From NCBI RefSeq assembly GCF_904846345.1, contig NZ_CAJHAJ010000001.1, positions 558,001 through 622,000 on the forward strand: a stretch of 64,000 nucleotides of DNA. Reading direction: 5' to 3'. Made by a program: the position numbers and the translations under genes. Below, piece by piece: positions 45,362 to 54,477 of this stretch. The notes under the pieces were generated by a model, which saw only the letters and a program-made list of their open reading frames with translations, had not been told where the DNA came from and did not search any database. The stretch comes from Psychrobacter maritimus (lineage in GTDB: Bacteria; Pseudomonadota; Gammaproteobacteria; Pseudomonadales; Moraxellaceae). How positions within the stretch are numbered: position 1 is the stretch's first letter; every line of letters begins with the position of its first letter.

Positions 45362-45391
45362 ATGACGTTACAGCCTGTTTGTCGTTTGTAG
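45362..45391 (+). CDS. Candidate 9-residue leader peptide upstream of aldo/keto reductase
   Basis: ATG 45362 is preceded by AGGAG at an ideal seven-base spacing, a better ribosome-binding site than most genes here. It encodes MTLQPVCRL then TAG. The stop codon abuts or lies within the 5' arm of a hairpin (AGGA-GCG / CGC-TCCT, 45390-45425) followed by a T run, the layout of a leader-peptide attenuator. Too short to be tested by family comparison; could be a chance ORF. Confidence 0.35.
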   Translation: MTLQPVCRL

Positions 45392-45430
45392 GAAAGCGTC
45401 ACCTGCCCTTTCACTTACCGCTCCTTTTTT
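45390..45430 (+). terminator. Possible attenuator hairpin after the 9-codon leader
   Basis: AGGA(AA)GCG pairs with CGCTCCT (45419-45425) across a 20-nt loop, followed by TTTTT. The AGCG part can pair instead with GACGTT at 45364-45369, giving a mutually exclusive fold. The stem is weak because of a 2-nt bulge. Confidence 0.35.
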
Positions 45431-45561
45431 CTATAGTGGTTAGGTTAAGCTTAATAGAAACTGAGGCTAATAGAAATTGAGAACATTATATTTCTGATTA
45501 AATCCTATATTAATAAATATAAGAGCTATTAATAAATCACAAAAACAACAAGGACAATAAT

Positions 45562-46410
45562 ATGCGTGCTAAAACTTATAATATTCGCACCGCTGGACAA
45601 GCGAACATTCCGGTACTCGGACTGGGTACGTGGCAATCAACGGGACAAGACTGTATCGATGTCGTCAGCCAAGGCCTAAAAATGGGCTACGAGCACATTG
45701 ATACCGCCCAAGCTTATGATAATGAAAAAGAAGTGGGAAAAGGCATTAAGCAATCAGGTGTTGCTCGCGATAAGTTCTTTTTAACGACGAAAATATTTCC
45801 TGATGACATGAAGTTTGAGCCAGAAAAGCTTATTGCTGCGGCCAAACGTTCGTTAGAAAACTTAGATACCGATTACGTTGATTTACTGCTACTACATTGG
45901 CCTGATGATCGTGTGCCTTTATCTGAAACCATTCCTGCACTGTGTGAGCTCCAAAAACAAGGGCTGACGCGCAATATCGGCGTGTCTAACTTTAATATCG
46001 CCAACATCATCGAAGCCAAGCGCTATGCTGATGTGCCGATTGCGGTCAATCAGGTGGAGTTTCACCCCTTTATTAAGCAAAACACCCTGCAGACTTTTTT
46101 AAATAATCACCATATTTTATTAGAAGCATATTCGCCGCTTGCCCGCGGAGATGTGTTTGATAATAAAGTCATTAAAGACATCGCTGATAAGCATGGGATT
46201 ACCCCAGCGCAAGTATCGCTGGCGTGGATTTTATCTGATAAGCAGCGTATTGCGATTCCAAAAACCTCTAATCCTGAGCACTTACAAGGCAACTTAGATG
46301 CTGTCAAGGTAACGCTCAGTGCAGATGAACTTGAGAAAATCGGCAGCTTAGCGCGTAGCGACGGTCGTAAAATTAAGCATCCGGATTATTCACCAGAATG
46401 GGATGATTAA
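45562..46410 (+). CDS. Aldo/keto reductase (AKR, DkgA/DkgB-like)
   Basis: 282 aa TIM-barrel NADPH-dependent oxidoreductase. The catalytic tetrad is D47, Y52, K77 and H112 (HIDTAQAYDNEKEVG, LTTKIF, LLHWPDD). The cofactor-binding C-terminal IPKTSNPEHLQGNLDAV is conserved. Such enzymes reduce diketogluconate, methylglyoxal or other aldehydes; the physiological substrate is unknown. RBS AAGGACA. It is convergent with ccmE across a strong terminator and preceded by the possible attenuator. Confidence 0.93.
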   Translation: MRAKTYNIRTAGQANIPVLGLGTWQSTGQDCIDVVSQGLKMGYEHIDTAQAYDNEKEVGKGIKQSGVARDKFFLTTKIFPDDMKFEPEKLIAAAKRSLENLDTDYVDLLLLHWPDDRVPLSETIPALCELQKQGLTRNIGVSNFNIANIIEAKRYADVPIAVNQVEFHPFIKQNTLQTFLNNHHILLEAYSPLARGDVFDNKVIKDIADKHGITPAQVSLAWILSDKQRIAIPKTSNPEHLQGNLDAVKVTLSADELEKIGSLARSDGRKIKHPDYSPEWDD

Positions 46411-46438
46411 TAAATAATATTTATTAAAATATTAGGCA

Positions 46439-46473
46439 AAAAAAAGCCAGTGATAAAGGTCACTGGCTTTTTT
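46439..46473. terminator. Bidirectional terminator between aldo/keto reductase and ccmE
   Basis: Perfect stem GCCAGTGA / TCACTGGC with a TAAAGG loop, extended by A/T runs on both sides. Confidence 0.92.
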
Positions 46474-46523
46474 ATATTTAACGCTTTTACGATAACTATT
46501 GATAATTATTATTGTCAGCGCAA

Positions 46524-47024
46524 TTACTGCTGTAAAGTCTTGGTCTCATGCACTTTTTCAGCAGGATTATATTGCTCAGAAGAAGGGACTGCGCCATTAC
46601 GATTGTTCTCTTTCATCGATTTGGCCACTTCTGGCGGCATATAATTTTCATCATGCTTGGCCAATACTTCGCCTGCGACAAAGGTATCGCCTTGCATTTT
46701 ACCGGTTGCAACCACGCCTGAGTTTTCAGCGAATAAATCTGGCAAGATACCTTGATAAGTCACGGGCACGGTCGACTCAAAGTCGGTGATAGCAAATTCA
46801 ATGCTTAACGGGTCGTCTGGCGCACGTTGGACACTACCAGCAACTACCATACCGCCAGCACGGATACGCTTATCCTGCGGCGCTTCACCTTGCGCAATGG
46901 CGGTGGCGTCAAAGTAGTAATCGGTCTGTTGCCCAATGGCATAAATCACCAACACCACGGCAATCGCCGCCCCTGCAAGCGTAAACATAACCCACATCAG
47001 TTTTTTGCGACGAACTGCGTTCAT
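46524..47024 (-). CDS. ccmE: Cytochrome c maturation haem chaperone CcmE
   Basis: 166 aa. N-terminal membrane anchor (about 10-30), then the periplasmic OB-fold with [13 protein letters not shown] and the haem-binding motif [12 protein letters not shown] (H124 covalent haem ligand, Y128), matching H130/Y134 of E. coli. It receives haem from CcmC and passes it to the CcmF synthetase. The strand order ccmA-B-C-D-E ends here at a terminator; ccmF, ccmG and ccmH are not next to it and must lie elsewhere. It is separated from ccmD by 254 bp. Confidence 0.97.
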   Translation of the reverse strand: MNAVRRKKLMWVMFTLAGAAIAVVLVIYAIGQQTDYYFDATAIAQGEAPQDKRIRAGGMVVAGSVQRAPDDPLSIEFAITDFESTVPVTYQGILPDLFAENSGVVATGKMQGDTFVAGEVLAKHDENYMPPEVAKSMKENNRNGAVPSSEQYNPAEKVHETKTLQQ

Positions 47025-47278
47025 ACCACTACCTCATTGATGAGTCGCTGTTTTACAAACTGCTCGTCTGCAAAACAGAAAATATTAAAGAAATTCCTAT
47101 TAGACTGACTTGATAACAAGCCCGTCTAACCGTACTTTTCTAATACCTATATGGTAGCATTTTTTGCCCAAATCAATAAGCCCCCTCGCAACTGATGAGA
47201 TCATATATTTACCATTGGATAATAACAATTTTATAAGCTAAAAATTTGATATTAAAAAGGACTGTTTAAGGAGAATTG

Positions 47279-47503
47279 TTAAGAGGATTGTTTGGTCGCA
47301 GGATTAGGGGTTTTAGCAGCGCGCTGTGCTTGACGCGCTTGCTGAATCGTTAGCTGCTTGATAAGCGCTTGCCGTTGACGACGGCTATAAATAATAAAAA
47401 TCAGCATCATGCCGACTGTAATTGCCCAGCATGACCAGACAAACACACCATGCTCACCCATGGCGATAAACTCAGAGACGCTATAAAAGTAAGGCTGCAT
47501 CAT
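47279..47503 (-). CDS. ccmD: Haem exporter protein CcmD
   Basis: 74-residue small membrane protein with one helix (about 18-40: HGVFVWSCWAITVGMMLIFIIY) followed by a basic cytoplasmic tail, the usual CcmD pattern (MGEHGVFVW). It stabilises the CcmABC-holo-CcmE release complex. Located between ccmC and ccmE. Confidence 0.92.
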   Translation of the reverse strand: MMQPYFYSVSEFIAMGEHGVFVWSCWAITVGMMLIFIIYSRRQRQALIKQLTIQQARQAQRAAKTPNPATKQSS

Positions 47504-47557
47504 ATTTCCCTAGCCGTTATTTGGTTTGTTCATAGCTATATTGTTATATTTTATGGG

Positions 47558-48346
47558 CTATTTATTTTGGCCACGAACGTATTCTTTTACCCACGCTTTA
47601 CCTTGATCGCGATATAAAATCAGGGTATTGGTGCGATAAATAGCCAACGTTGCAACCAATAAATAACTGCCAATAATCATCAGTAATAATGGCAGCCACA
47701 TATCCGCCGACATTTTTGGTGCTGCAGTCAGCGTAAAGGTTGAACCTTGGTGCAAAGTATTCCACCACTGTACTGAGTACTTGATAATGGGTAAGTTGAC
47801 AGCGCCAACGATAGACAAAATAGCCGCCGCTTTACCGCGATTGGCGGTATGTTCAAAGGCAGCAAACAATGCCATTACCCCCGCATACAAAAACGCCAAA
47901 ATAAGCATAGATGTCAAGCGCGCATCCCAAACCCAATACGTGCCCCACGTCGGTTTCGCCCAAATAGAACCGGTCAGCAAACTAATCACACAAAGCAAAA
48001 ACCCCATCGGCGCTAACGCTTGCGCCACAAGGCTCGCGGTTTTAATTTTCCATACCAGATAAATGACGCCCAGTACGGCTAAAGCAAAATAAATGGAGAT
48101 AGCCAAACTGGCGGCTGGTACATGGATAAAGATAATGCGATAGCTATTACCTTGCAGATAATCAGGCGGCGCAAATGCCAAGCCCCAAACGCTACCGATA
48201 AGCAGGCAGAGACCGGCTAATATCGCTAGCCACTTAACCCAAGGCGCAAAGATGCGAAAGAACTCCTTGGTACCCACCGTGGTCAAGAAAACTTGCCAGA
48301 TGCGTTGCCACAGGCTAGGAGATGAGACATTATTCAGGTTGGGCAT
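47558..48346 (-). CDS. ccmC: Haem exporter/handling protein CcmC
   Basis: 262 aa, six membrane helices. The tryptophan-rich WWD-type motif is TWGTYWVWDARLTS, and the flanking periplasmic histidines (FIHVPAA, AFEHTANRG region) bind haem. It attaches haem to CcmE. Separated from ccmB by 208 bp, wider than the usual few bases in ccm operons. Confidence 0.96.
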   Translation of the reverse strand: MPNLNNVSSPSLWQRIWQVFLTTVGTKEFFRIFAPWVKWLAILAGLCLLIGSVWGLAFAPPDYLQGNSYRIIFIHVPAASLAISIYFALAVLGVIYLVWKIKTASLVAQALAPMGFLLCVISLLTGSIWAKPTWGTYWVWDARLTSMLILAFLYAGVMALFAAFEHTANRGKAAAILSIVGAVNLPIIKYSVQWWNTLHQGSTFTLTAAPKMSADMWLPLLLMIIGSYLLVATLAIYRTNTLILYRDQGKAWVKEYVRGQNK

Positions 48347-48554
48347 GGGAATAAACCTATTACGCAGCTAGTGATTATCGAGTAAAACGCATGATTCATA
48401 CGACTACCCGCTAACTTGCTGGCGTTGAACGCTGGATAGAATCTACACGTGACTGTTTGTTTAATAGACTATTATAGCAAAGTTGCCAGTTTTCACCATG
48501 CTGTTAATATAAAGGGTTTTAATGAGAAAAAGAATGACATACCAGCATGGGTTT

Positions 48555-49307
48555 TTAATTAAGCCATGCCATTTTTAACGTCATTGCAATCACCCATGGC
48601 ATCACCAGTACCGAAATAATACTACCTGCCAATAATAAGGCCAAAATCGGCAAGCCATTGAGACCTGTGGCAAATAAATCAACCGCACCCGTCGCAAAAA
48701 TCAATACCGGTAATTGCATCGGTAAGGCAATCAAAGGCACCAGCACCGCGCCATTCTTCAATGATAGTGTCAGACTACTGGCGACCGCTGACAACATAAG
48801 CAGCATCGGACTGCCAGTAATAATAGACGCCATCAATATCCACGCCTCAAACCAGCTCAGCTGAAATAATGGCACGGCAAGCAAACTTAATGCCGCCACA
48901 ATACCACTACTAAAAACCCAATGGATAACCAAACGAATCAGCACCCATAACGGCAGCGAGGCTTTAGCGACGACCAATTGTGCCAGCGTACCATTATCAA
49001 GGGCAGGCTTAAATAAACCATCAACGCCCATTACCAATGACAATAGAGCTGCAATCCAAACTGCCGACACCCCAAGGCGTTGTAATAAAGCAGGCTCGCT
49101 ACCAACCGCGAGCGGAAATAAGGTGATAATCACTAAAAACAATACCAGAGGATATAACCACTGTACTGCCCCTTGCTGCTTGACCTGCCATTCGCGCCGC
49201 CAAAGCTGCATAAAACTGATAGCGCGCGCAGCAGCTGCACTAGCATTCGAAGTATTAGCATCCGAGCTTGTATTCACGGTTTTTACTGCACTGTCTGTGT
49301 CTATCAT
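48555..49307 (-). CDS. ccmB: ABC transporter permease CcmB
   Basis: 250 aa, six membrane helices, with MGVDGLFKPALDNGTLAQLVVA and ITGSPMLLMLSAVASSLTLSLKNGAVLVPLIALPMQLP typical of CcmB. With CcmA it forms the ATPase that releases holo-CcmE from CcmC. ATG 49307 has GGAAGAG upstream. The N-terminus carries an extra Asn/Ser/Ala-rich stretch of about 30 residues before the first conserved block. Confidence 0.95.
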   Translation of the reverse strand: MIDTDSAVKTVNTSSDANTSNASAAAARAISFMQLWRREWQVKQQGAVQWLYPLVLFLVIITLFPLAVGSEPALLQRLGVSAVWIAALLSLVMGVDGLFKPALDNGTLAQLVVAKASLPLWVLIRLVIHWVFSSGIVAALSLLAVPLFQLSWFEAWILMASIITGSPMLLMLSAVASSLTLSLKNGAVLVPLIALPMQLPVLIFATGAVDLFATGLNGLPILALLLAGSIISVLVMPWVIAMTLKMAWLN

Positions 49308-49324
49308 TTATTCGCTCTTCCACT

Positions 49325-49387
49325 AATGCTTGTCGCACTTATATTGACGCTTGTTGCAGTTAGATTGATGCTTATGGCAGTTATATT
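49325..49387. repeat. Three 21-bp imperfect tandem repeats between ccmA and ccmB
   Basis: Copies at 49325-49345, 49346-49366 and 49367-49387 share the pattern GAYGCTTRTBGCASTTADATT. They fill most of the 88-bp ccmA-ccmB gap. On the minus strand one frame through them stays open, and its stop overlaps the ccmB ATG (ATGA). Confidence 0.75.
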
Positions 49388-49395
49388 GATAGCAT

Positions 49396-50025
49396 TTACA
49401 CCATATAATCGGACAAATCGAGCACTTGATTGGCAACGCCGACGGCCTGATGACTGGTCATTAATATCGCACCGCCAGCCGTAGCAAACTCGCGCAATCT
49501 GTCTTCCATGCGCGCCACCATATCGACATCAAGCGCGGTAAAGGGCTCATCAAGCAACCATAAAGGGGTGACGTCAGGCGTTAATAAATACAAGCGTGCA
49601 AGGGTAATGCGCCGCGTCTGCCCCGCAGATAAATGGCTTGAGCTGATGGTCTCAAAGCCTTGTAATCCTACCCACGTAAGGGCGTCATCAATATCAGCCG
49701 TACTTGGGCTAATGCCATATAAATTGAGCAAAAAGGTAAGATTTTGGGCGACGGTCAGGTTTGGATGAATACCCAATTGATGCGATACATATAAAGGCTG
49801 CACAGGTAAGCTTACTGCTCCTTGATAAACAACCTCACCGCTTAGCACTGGCAATAATCCAGCTAATTGCATCAGTAGCGTCGTTTTACCCGTACCATTA
49901 GCACCAACCAAGTGACAGATGCTACCGGCAGCCAGATTGAGCGTCACCCCTTCACATAAAGGAGTTTCACCGCGCTGAACCGTCAGCTCATCAAGCACAA
50001 GTAAGGCTGTATTCAGAGCCGTCAT
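49396..50025 (-). CDS. ccmA: Haem exporter ATP-binding protein CcmA
   Basis: 209 aa. Walker A GANGTGKTT, a signature loop LSAGQTRRITLARL in place of canonical LSGGQ, as usual for CcmA, and Walker B LWLLDEPFTALD, with a final switch histidine in MTSHQAVG. First gene of the ccmABCDE order. ATP hydrolysis drives release of haem-loaded CcmE. Divergent from the hypothetical gene at 50102. Confidence 0.96.
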   Translation of the reverse strand: MTALNTALLVLDELTVQRGETPLCEGVTLNLAAGSICHLVGANGTGKTTLLMQLAGLLPVLSGEVVYQGAVSLPVQPLYVSHQLGIHPNLTVAQNLTFLLNLYGISPSTADIDDALTWVGLQGFETISSSHLSAGQTRRITLARLYLLTPDVTPLWLLDEPFTALDVDMVARMEDRLREFATAGGAILMTSHQAVGVANQVLDLSDYMV

Positions 50026-50101
50026 CCAAACCTCTCATTATTTATTAAGCAGCAGGCAATATTCATCACAAACACAGATGAGGTTCATGGCATAATACTT
50101 T

Positions 50102-51208
50102 ATGCTTACCACAACCACACAGTATAACAAATTGTCGATTACTATGACCTCAAAACCTATGCAGACTTCAAAAGATATTCAAAACCCAGCGCAAAAATCA
50201 GACACGCCGATGCTAACCCTAGACAGCTTAATCGAGGCGCAAGTTGCCTTTATGCAGCAATGGCTGCACTCGCAAGCGCAGCCGCTATCGATGCAAGCTT
50301 GGCAGTGGTTTGGCGAGCAGCCACTGAGTAAATATATCAGTAGCGATGATTTGCAGCATCTTATTAATGACTGGCTTCTTAAACAGCCGCTCAGCGAGGT
50401 GGTACGTCGCGATATTCGTGATATTTTGCATACTATTATTTATCATCCCGTTAATGATAATGTGCCTTTATCAGAATTGGTCGATGACACGCAAGTTGAG
50501 ATTCTAGCCAGCTACGTCGGTAGTCATGAAGAGCAGCGTAATATCTTGGTGCATACACTGGTCGGTAATGAAACCTTTGCAGACTTATTAACGCAAACGC
50601 TGTATCACGCTATCAATGATTTTATGGAATCCACGCTAGATAAAGCCGGTGCTGCCGGTAAACTGATGAAGTTTGGACGCAGCTCGTTTGAAAAAGCAAC
50701 CAATCGCAATCTTGATGAAAAATTGCAGACGTACCTGCATCGCAATATTAAAGATTTAGCGCATAAAGCAGAAGCCAATGCCCAAGCGCATTTATCCAAT
50801 GAAGAGGTTGCGCGTTTATTGGTGGCGGGTTGGGGGCGTATCAAAGAGAAGCCGATTAGCGAAATCCAAACTTATTTACGTGATGAGCCTAACGATAGCA
50901 GTATTGAACATATTGAAAACAGCATCCAACAAAGCTATAACCGTTTGCGCCTATCCCCTTATTTACACAGCCTTGTGGCAGCGGGCGTCGATACTTGGTA
51001 TACCAACCATCAAGCCGATAGCATGGCCAATATCGCGGCAAGCCTACATATCGATGAGCAGGCAATAACGCAATTGAGTGCTGCCCTGCTACCTGTCGTC
51101 ACTGACGCCCTTGAAAGCTCATGGGTTACGGCGCATATAACAGATATGTTGCAGGCGTTTTACGCCCAGCCTAGTATCAAAGCAGGATTGGTATTTGGCA
51201 GCGATTAA
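50102..51208 (+). CDS. Conserved-looking helical protein of unknown function
   Basis: 368 aa, not recognised. No signal peptide or membrane segment; predicted mostly alpha-helical with many Gln/Ala/Leu. Segments such as WFGEQPLSKYISSDDLQHLINDWL and RLLVAGWGRIKEKPISEIQTYL repeat an 'xPLSxxI' pattern (PLSKYIS, PLSEVVR, PLSELVD, PISEIQT), hinting at internal helical repeats. ATG 50102 or ATG 50144 could start; neither has a clear RBS. It is divergent from ccmA and followed by the YbjN-like gene 71 bp downstream in the same direction. Confidence 0.75.
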   Translation: MLTTTTQYNKLSITMTSKPMQTSKDIQNPAQKSDTPMLTLDSLIEAQVAFMQQWLHSQAQPLSMQAWQWFGEQPLSKYISSDDLQHLINDWLLKQPLSEVVRRDIRDILHTIIYHPVNDNVPLSELVDDTQVEILASYVGSHEEQRNILVHTLVGNETFADLLTQTLYHAINDFMESTLDKAGAAGKLMKFGRSSFEKATNRNLDEKLQTYLHRNIKDLAHKAEANAQAHLSNEEVARLLVAGWGRIKEKPISEIQTYLRDEPNDSSIEHIENSIQQSYNRLRLSPYLHSLVAAGVDTWYTNHQADSMANIAASLHIDEQAITQLSAALLPVVTDALESSWVTAHITDMLQAFYAQPSIKAGLVFGSD

Positions 51209-51279
51209 TCTGCTGTTGTAGCGTACGGTTTATGATTTAGTTTTTAAATTTCACCTTTTATTAGTTAGCCTACTATCCT

Positions 51280-52272
51280 ATGAGCCAATCTCCTAAACTC
51301 AGCTTATGGCAAAGAATTAAACAGCTGCTTAACATATCGGCTGTGCAGGCTGTCATTGATGATATCAAGGCAGCTAAAGACTTAGAATTAGATTTGGGTT
51401 CAGATTTAGACATAACAGAACAGGATAATAATAACTCTCATCCTTCAAAAAATGAGAAAGATAGTATTCAAACTCGTCCTAAAGACAGTAACAATAATGA
51501 CAGTGATCATAATGACAATGATAATACGGATGTCAGCGGCTCTAACCCTGACTTAAACCGTAATTCAAATCACAACATAAACCACAGCTTTGATGACCGT
51601 TCCGATGACGTCATTTATAACAGCCTTAGTAGCAACATTGATAGTAGGTTAGATAGCAGCACTGATACTGATACTGACGCTTATTTTGATAATGATATCG
51701 AAGGTATGACAAAGCAAAATAGTGATGATGACACCCCGATTGTCAATTATCTTAAGCAGTATTTTGACGAGCAACAATGGCACTATAACCATTATCGACC
51801 TAGAACGAGTGGCAATAAAAATATTGACAGCCAGCAATCACACCATTTGTCTTTGAGGATGCGTAATAAAAAGCTCGATTGCGGCTATCTTTTTCGTGTG
51901 CAAGAAAAAAGCAACTTACTGGCAGTCTACGGTATTTTGCCGTTTTTGATACCCGAAAGCCATCAAAGCGCCGCCATGTTACTGATTACCCAGATCAATT
52001 ACGACATGCTGATTGGCAATCTTGAGATGGATATCAATGATGGCGAGATACGCTACAAAAATGCCATCGATATCGAAGCGGTCGGCATGGATGAAAAAAC
52101 CATTGAGCATTTACTACAAAGCGTCATCGCAATGACCACGGTTACTTACGAGATATTTAGTGACTTGGTCAACAATCAAAATCCTGCTACAGAATTGCAA
52201 GACTTACTGATGACACTACATCAACAAGAGGATGCGCGAACTTTTTTTTTACCCACGCAATTTGTTCAGTAA
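51280..52272 (+). CDS. YbjN-like domain protein with Asp/Asn-rich N-terminal region
   Basis: 330 aa. Residues about 35-150 are low-complexity, rich in Asp, Asn and Ser and probably disordered. The C-terminal half (about 150-300) matches the YbjN fold: LSLRMRNKKLDCGYLFRVQEKSNLLAVYGILPF, then 'NYDMLIGNLEMDINDGEIRYKNAIDIEA'. This fold resembles type III secretion chaperones and is a general sensory/binding module of unknown ligand. It follows the unknown helical protein, with which it may form a pair. Confidence 0.8.
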   Translation: MSQSPKLSLWQRIKQLLNISAVQAVIDDIKAAKDLELDLGSDLDITEQDNNNSHPSKNEKDSIQTRPKDSNNNDSDHNDNDNTDVSGSNPDLNRNSNHNINHSFDDRSDDVIYNSLSSNIDSRLDSSTDTDTDAYFDNDIEGMTKQNSDDDTPIVNYLKQYFDEQQWHYNHYRPRTSGNKNIDSQQSHHLSLRMRNKKLDCGYLFRVQEKSNLLAVYGILPFLIPESHQSAAMLLITQINYDMLIGNLEMDINDGEIRYKNAIDIEAVGMDEKTIEHLLQSVIAMTTVTYEIFSDLVNNQNPATELQDLLMTLHQQEDARTFFLPTQFVQ

Positions 52273-52409
52273 TCAAACTGGATATCTGTGCTTTTATAAC
52301 TTCTCATTAGTATCTTATTCTCAAAAGCCTATTTTCAAAATCTGACTTTCAAAGCCATGAAAACCCTTTAGTCTTAAAAAACTCTCTCAAATAGAAACCA
52401 TTTAATATT

Positions 52410-53327
52410 ATGCTAAAAATTGCTTACTCTGACATTTTTCATTATTCCGTACCCGAAAAACACCGCTTTCCCATGCAAAAATACACCATGATTCCTGAGC
52501 GCTTATTGGCTGAAGGAACTATCAATAATGAGAATTTTTTTGCTCCGAAACGTCTGACAGAAGATGAGATTTTAACCACCCATACAGCGGACTATTGGCA
52601 GCAGCTTAAAACCCAAACCTTACCACGTAAAGAAGCGCGCGCCATTGGTTTTGAGATGACGCCAGAATTGGTAGAGCGCGGGCGTTATATTGCCCATGCC
52701 ACTTATGAATGTGCGTTATTCGCCCAGCAATATGGCGTGGCGATGAATGTCGCTGGTGGCACCCATCATGCCTTTGCCAATCATGGTGAGGGATTTTGTG
52801 TTTTTAATGATGTGTGTATCGCCAGCAATTTATTATTAAATCGTGGACAGGCGCAACGAATTTTAATAGTTGATTTGGACGTTCATCAAGGTAACGGCAA
52901 TGCCAGTATCATGGCGGATGAGCCGCGCGTTTTTGTCTTTAGCATGCATGGCGCGAAAAACTACCCGTTTCGTAAACAAGTATCAGACTTAGATATTGAG
53001 CTGGATAATGATACGGGTGATGCAGAATACTTACAGATATTAGAGGATACGCTGCCGCGCTTAATCAATGAATTTGCGCCGGATATGATCTTTTACCAAT
53101 CTGCAGTCGATGTATTAGCAACCGATAAATTAGGCAAACTTAGTCTGACGATAGAAGGTTGTAAGGCGCGTGATGAGTTTGTCCTACAACAAGCTAAAGC
53201 GGCCAATATTCCCGTGGCTATCGTCATGGGCGGCGGCTATTCAGAAGATATCGAAGATGTGGTCGAAGCGCACTGCAATACATTTCGTTTGGCACAACAG
53301 CTGTTTTTTGCTGAACTGATTGAGTAA
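52410..53327 (+). CDS. Histone-deacetylase family amidohydrolase
   Basis: 305 aa. Core motifs of the zinc-dependent deacetylase superfamily are present: HRFPMQKY near the N-terminus, catalytic GGTHHAF (His pair), GFCVFNDVCIAS, the metal-binding VDLDVHQGNG (D and H), and a late GGGYSED. It resembles the class IV/bacterial acetylpolyamine amidohydrolase-type group. Acts on acetylated lysines or polyamines; the substrate is unknown. No clear RBS before ATG 52410. Confidence 0.92.
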   Translation: MLKIAYSDIFHYSVPEKHRFPMQKYTMIPERLLAEGTINNENFFAPKRLTEDEILTTHTADYWQQLKTQTLPRKEARAIGFEMTPELVERGRYIAHATYECALFAQQYGVAMNVAGGTHHAFANHGEGFCVFNDVCIASNLLLNRGQAQRILIVDLDVHQGNGNASIMADEPRVFVFSMHGAKNYPFRKQVSDLDIELDNDTGDAEYLQILEDTLPRLINEFAPDMIFYQSAVDVLATDKLGKLSLTIEGCKARDEFVLQQAKAANIPVAIVMGGGYSEDIEDVVEAHCNTFRLAQQLFFAELIE

Positions 53328-53384
53328 TGTGCAACTGAGAAAAAGGCGCGACAAAATAACGTAAGAAAATTAGCGAGAGTCTAG

Positions 53385-53591
53385 ATGGCAAAAATATTGA
53401 TAGGTATAGGCATTTTTCTGGTTATTATCGGCGTTATTTGGCTGCTGTTTCCAAATGCGTTTTCATGGATAGGCAATATGCCAGGCGATATCAAACACAC
53501 TTCAGGCAATACCAGAATATATTTTCCAGTCGTCACCATGATTATCATCAGTATCGTTGCCACCATACTGTTAAATTTGTTTAATCGGTAA
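53385..53591 (+). CDS. DUF2905 small membrane protein
   Basis: 68 aa with two membrane helices (about 3-23 and 46-65) around the conserved loop IGNMPGDIKHTSGNTRIYFPV, the hallmark of DUF2905. Function unknown. It ends 19 bp from the convergent TSUP transporter gene. Confidence 0.92.
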   Translation: MAKILIGIGIFLVIIGVIWLLFPNAFSWIGNMPGDIKHTSGNTRIYFPVVTMIIISIVATILLNLFNR

Positions 53592-53610
53592 ATTTATTCA
53601 ATCGCTAAGT

Positions 53611-54393
53611 TTATAGCAACGCCGTTATCCCCTGCCAACCCACGCGAATACCTAGCACGATGAGAATCAGTAAAATAAGCTGACGAAAGCGTGCTTGTGG
53701 CAAGTAGCGGCGTAAGCGAATACCAACTAACAGCGCGGCGATAGATAGAACACTAAGCAGCGTAATCAGCTGCCACTCACCGTGACTGAGCGCCATGATA
53801 GGCTCACGCAAGACAATAATTTGGGCAATTTTACCCAAAAAATAACACATATTGCCGACTTTAGCGATGGTATGCTTATCGTCACTTGCGGACAGTAAAT
53901 ACATCATTAATATGGTCGACATGGCATTGGTCGCACCGCCAATAATGCCTGCACTCAGACCAACGATAATCAGCACAGGCTTGGTATTGGGCAGACGAAT
54001 TTGCTTACCGAGCAAGCTACTGACGACATAAAAGCCAATAACCGCTGCCAATACCAATAAGATATAAGCGCTATCGACCCACAGCAACAATTTTGCACCA
54101 AGCATACTACCGAGCAGGCTGGTGAGTGCCAACAACCAATAGCGTCTGCCGTAATAGATGAAATTTTGCCAAATCGTGCGTCCGCCACCCGCTAGCCAAG
54201 TCATGGCATTAAGTAATAATGAGGGGAAAATCACTAGAACGATAGCATGGGGCAACGGATAGATACTGGCAAGCGCGGTGGTGGTTACTAACGTCACACC
54301 CAGTCCGCTAATACCATGCAGCAATGATGCCAGCGCAAAGATTGCTATCAGTAGTAACGTCTGGGTGCTATCGTTATCCATCATATTCGTCAT
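53611..54393 (-). CDS. TSUP (TauE/SafE) family sulfite/anion exporter-like protein
   Basis: 260 aa, about eight membrane helices, with the Gly-rich HGISGLGVTLVTTTAL and SAGIIGGATNAMSTILMMYLL repeats of the TSUP fold. Members move sulfite, sulfoacetate or other sulfur and organic anions. Unrelated in detail to the second TSUP gene at 62068. It follows coaBC by 84 bp on the same strand and could be co-transcribed. Confidence 0.88.
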   Translation of the reverse strand: MTNMMDNDSTQTLLLIAIFALASLLHGISGLGVTLVTTTALASIYPLPHAIVLVIFPSLLLNAMTWLAGGGRTIWQNFIYYGRRYWLLALTSLLGSMLGAKLLLWVDSAYILLVLAAVIGFYVVSSLLGKQIRLPNTKPVLIIVGLSAGIIGGATNAMSTILMMYLLSASDDKHTIAKVGNMCYFLGKIAQIIVLREPIMALSHGEWQLITLLSVLSIAALLVGIRLRRYLPQARFRQLILLILIVLGIRVGWQGITALL

Positions 54394-54477
54394 AGAAACT
54401 TACGACCTAATAGCGATATTGACGACAGATATCGACGACAGTAGAAACAGCATAACGAGGCGGTTTCTTATGATTGG

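Larger units (their letters stand above)
45062..45561 (+). other. Divergent intergenic region with leader elements (MFS / aldo-keto reductase)
   Basis: 500 bp. It contains a TCCAT-TTT-ATGGA hairpin (45256-45268), a 16-bp perfect palindrome CCTTACTATAGTAAGG followed by TTTTT (45273-45293), and a 9-codon ORF with a hairpin and T run (45362-45430). A TATACT at 45239-45244 may be a -10 element for the plus strand. Confidence 0.45.
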
